From Kordia sp. (GTDB lineage: Bacteria; Bacteroidota; Bacteroidia; Flavobacteriales; Flavobacteriaceae): a DNA stretch of 53,514 nt. The position numbers and the translations under genes were made by a program. Positions 51,648 through 53,514 of the stretch are shown piece after piece; the stretch's first letter is position 1, and each line of letters opens with the position of its first letter. The stretch covers positions 1,153 to 54,666 of the forward strand of contig NVVR01000021.1 of NCBI GenBank assembly GCA_002733415.1, given 5' to 3'. Under the pieces are notes generated by a model, which was not told where the DNA came from, made no database searches, and saw only the letters and a program-made list of their open reading frames with translations.

Positions 51648-53300
51648 TCACCAATTAGTTATTATTTCGGTCACTAACTCTCTAATGTTTTCAGAATCAC
51701 TATTCTTAAAAGTTAAAATATATTCCTTGGATTTTGAACCTTTTATTTTCGATAAAGCAATTATATATGTCTGACAATTTGAATCACTACCAAGCCTTTC
51801 TTTTTCACTTACTTCTATAATTCGGTCAATTGAATTAGTGTCTTTAAGATTAGCTAACCCCATTACGGCATCTCTGTTTATAGCAAAATCTGAATCTTCT
51901 TGTTGAATAATATCTTTAAAAATCACTTTATGTTTATTTTTAGGGAATGTTGATAGATATTCAATGGAACTCCTTTCCCATTCCAAATTTCGTGAATTCT
52001 TATAAATGTCGGTGTATGTCTCTTGCAAAGTGTTTATTTCATTCCTAATGAGGATTTCAGTTATTGGAGAAACTCTCTTTTCGGGTTGCTTTAACATTTT
52101 TATGAGTCTATCTATTACTAAACTGGATTTAGTGCTCTTTAATGCGTCAACCGTCCAATATCTTACCGACGAATCTTTGTTGTTTAAATAGTTGAGAAGA
52201 ATTTTCATTGATTCAGAATCTTTTCTGCCTTGAAGGACTTTTATCAAATATTTCTGAATTTCAATATGTTTCGTAGTTTTTAAAGTCCTTTGGGTATCAA
52301 TTAATAACTCGTCAGAAAATAAGAGAGGTTGTTTGTGAATGTCTAAATAATAGTTTTCTTCAATATCTTTGCTTGCTATTAGTTGAAGGAAATATTTAAC
52401 ATTTTCAGGACTTTTTGATTCTAAAAAACCATTTAGTATATCTTTAGAAACTATTTTTTGATTACTAGCAATTTCCTTTATATAATCAACATCTTCTTTC
52501 GTTGGGCTATTTGTTAATGCTTGAATTGCAATTCTACGAGTTTTTGTACTATCTAATAAAGGAATAAATACTTCCTTTAAATTTCCTATTTGTAATTCTT
52601 TTATTGAATAAATTGCATAGCCTTTAATATTAAATTCCCAGTTTTTTGCGGCATTAAGTAATAGTTGTTCAGTCTTTTTATTTTTCCCTGTAATTGAAAG
52701 TAATTGAGCTGATAAAATTTTTGCTTTTATGTTTTCGCTGTTAATTTTGTTATACGCAGTATTTTGTAATGAATCTTTGTTTAATTTGAAATATAATGGA
52801 ATCATATGACTGTCTCCAAAGTTTTCATTTTCGGTTAGAAAGTCGAAAAGAGGTGTTGTGTGAGTCGTTTGTAAATACATTAGTGCCATTCCTGACCATA
52901 TGCGATTTCCTTTAGTGTCCTCCGTTTTTATTTTATCTAAAAGATCCTTTTCATAATTTGTATCTCCAGTTCCAGCAATCACTAAATATGAAAGTAGTCT
53001 ATGATTTGGGTTTTTAGAGTTTAATAAAAGTTGGATATTACTTTTATAATTATCAGTTTCTCTAAATTCAGAAAGAGGGTATTGAATTATTCTTTCGTTT
53101 TTTAGACTAGCGGTTAGTTGAGTTATATCACTATGAGGTGTTAATAGATTTGAATATGTTCGGAACATGTCATTCAAATCAGTTTCGTTAAAATCGGATT
53201 CAATAGCTTTTTTGAAATCTTCTTTAAAATTATCAATGTTCTGTCCAAATGTAACGCTTGCTATAAAAAAAGCTAATAATCGTAATATGTTTTTTTTCAT
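51648..53300 (-). CDS. HEAT-repeat exported protein
   Basis: This 550-aa protein has a signal peptide (RLLAFFIASVTFGQ). Many helical HEAT-type repeats follow, especially in the second half (DSSVRYWTVDALKSTKSSLV, DFAINRDAVMGLANLKDTNS, SENIRELVTEIITNW). Such proteins are usually binding scaffolds; no catalytic motif is present. It is cassette cargo. The block ends GTTAGGGCAC and GTGCCCTAAC are perfectly complementary over 10 bases. The partner is unknown. Confidence 0.85.
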   Translation of the reverse strand: MKKNILRLLAFFIASVTFGQNIDNFKEDFKKAIESDFNETDLNDMFRTYSNLLTPHSDITQLTASLKNERIIQYPLSEFRETDNYKSNIQLLLNSKNPNHRLLSYLVIAGTGDTNYEKDLLDKIKTEDTKGNRIWSGMALMYLQTTHTTPLFDFLTENENFGDSHMIPLYFKLNKDSLQNTAYNKINSENIKAKILSAQLLSITGKNKKTEQLLLNAAKNWEFNIKGYAIYSIKELQIGNLKEVFIPLLDSTKTRRIAIQALTNSPTKEDVDYIKEIASNQKIVSKDILNGFLESKSPENVKYFLQLIASKDIEENYYLDIHKQPLLFSDELLIDTQRTLKTTKHIEIQKYLIKVLQGRKDSESMKILLNYLNNKDSSVRYWTVDALKSTKSSLVIDRLIKMLKQPEKRVSPITEILIRNEINTLQETYTDIYKNSRNLEWERSSIEYLSTFPKNKHKVIFKDIIQQEDSDFAINRDAVMGLANLKDTNSIDRIIEVSEKERLGSDSNCQTYIIALSKIKGSKSKEYILTFKNSDSENIRELVTEIITNW

Positions 53301-53314
53301 TTTTTTCTAATGTG

Positions 53315-53430
53315 CCCTAACGTTTAGCTCGTATGTTTGTTTAGTTGTAAAATACGCTACTAATATATAACTTTATAAATGTAATAAACAAAAATCAAAA
53401 TAGGAGGGATAGAAACGTTTAGCTAGATAC
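53315..53430. other. attC-like site R10 (incomplete) and further start motif
   Basis: CCCTAAC (53315-53321) is followed by GTTTAGCTCGTATGTTTG, the normal left arm, but no matching GTT right box follows. A pair TTTGTTTA/TAAACAAA lies between. A second GAAACGTTTAGCTAGATAC begins at 53410, as if another site started. The last ~80 bp of the window contain no gene. Confidence 0.5.
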
Positions 53431-53514
53431 AATTTTCACTAATTGATATCGGATCATAGAGAAACACCCTTCTATTTTTTTTCTTAGAACTTGAACAGTA
53501 CCTAGGTCCAATAT

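Noticed and set aside
37391..53430. Calling the regularly spaced repeats a CRISPR array
   Set aside because: The repeats are 53-241 bp, differ in sequence among sites, and the spacers are whole genes.

Overview
The window looks like the chromosome of a marine-type Flavobacteriaceae bacterium (Bacteroidota). It is AT-rich. It encodes type IX secretion (T9SS) C-terminal sorting domains, a carboxypeptidase-regulatory-type TonB receptor, DUF349 and OstA-like proteins, and fmt, HU, yqgE, fabH, htpG and recR homologues of the kind found in this family. Many intergenic palindromic repeats of a type I associate with flavobacteria are also present. Genus cannot be fixed from the sequence alone.

Layout. 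(1) 1-2,440: the left accessory zone. It holds the end of an unknown gene and two single-gene blocks (secreted or lipoprotein genes), separated by ~195-bp sites that look like integron attC sites. A gene-poor stretch with a cluster of ATTACACTT iterons follows. (2) 2,439-3,806: a tyrosine recombinase next to the 3' end of a tRNA(CAT), the usual junction of a tRNA-targeted island. (3) 3,951-35,483: an ordinary core block. It runs START-like protein, class IV aminotransferase, YqgE, HU, fmt, DUF349, aroE, two DUF368 translocase-like genes, TPR, class III aminotransferase, OstA-like, M61 peptidase, GT2, lipoyl E2, htpG, a T9SS gene fragment, fabH, TonB receptor, CoA-binding protein, FKBP, sodium:solute symporter, a large T9SS BNR-type protein and recR. 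(4) 35,616-37,390: a degenerate border with a truncated recombinase, a lipoprotein and a 42-aa repeated mini-gene. (5) 37,391-53,514: a long accessory array.

The main discovery is in zones 1 and 5. Single genes or small operons are separated by sites that begin with (N)AACG and end with GTT(N), with folded inverted repeats between. The few bases after each GTT at the start of a block are complementary to the bases before AAC at the end of the same block, for example GTTATCTAC...GTAGATAAC, GTTACCAAAC...GTTTGGTAAC and GTTAGGGCAC...GTGCCCTAAC. That is what G/TT recombination of circular integron cassettes leaves behind. I count nine clear sites plus degraded ones in the right array and two plus a remnant in the left array. 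No recognisable integron integrase (IntI) is in the window, so the arrangement is best described as a cluster of attC sites lacking an integrase. Cargo includes a CPBP protease, a P-loop kinase, thioredoxin-like proteins, lipoproteins, an amidohydrolase, an alpha/beta hydrolase, a HEAT-repeat protein, and a three-gene operon containing an HTTM-like membrane protein, a single-TM 'FAPKP' protein and a small acidic protein. This operon could be an undescribed peptide-modification or toxin system. An inactivated IS3 element and a damaged phage-type repressor pair sit inside the array.

No rRNA or CRISPR array was seen. Family assignments come from reading motifs in the translated sequences; no database search was run.
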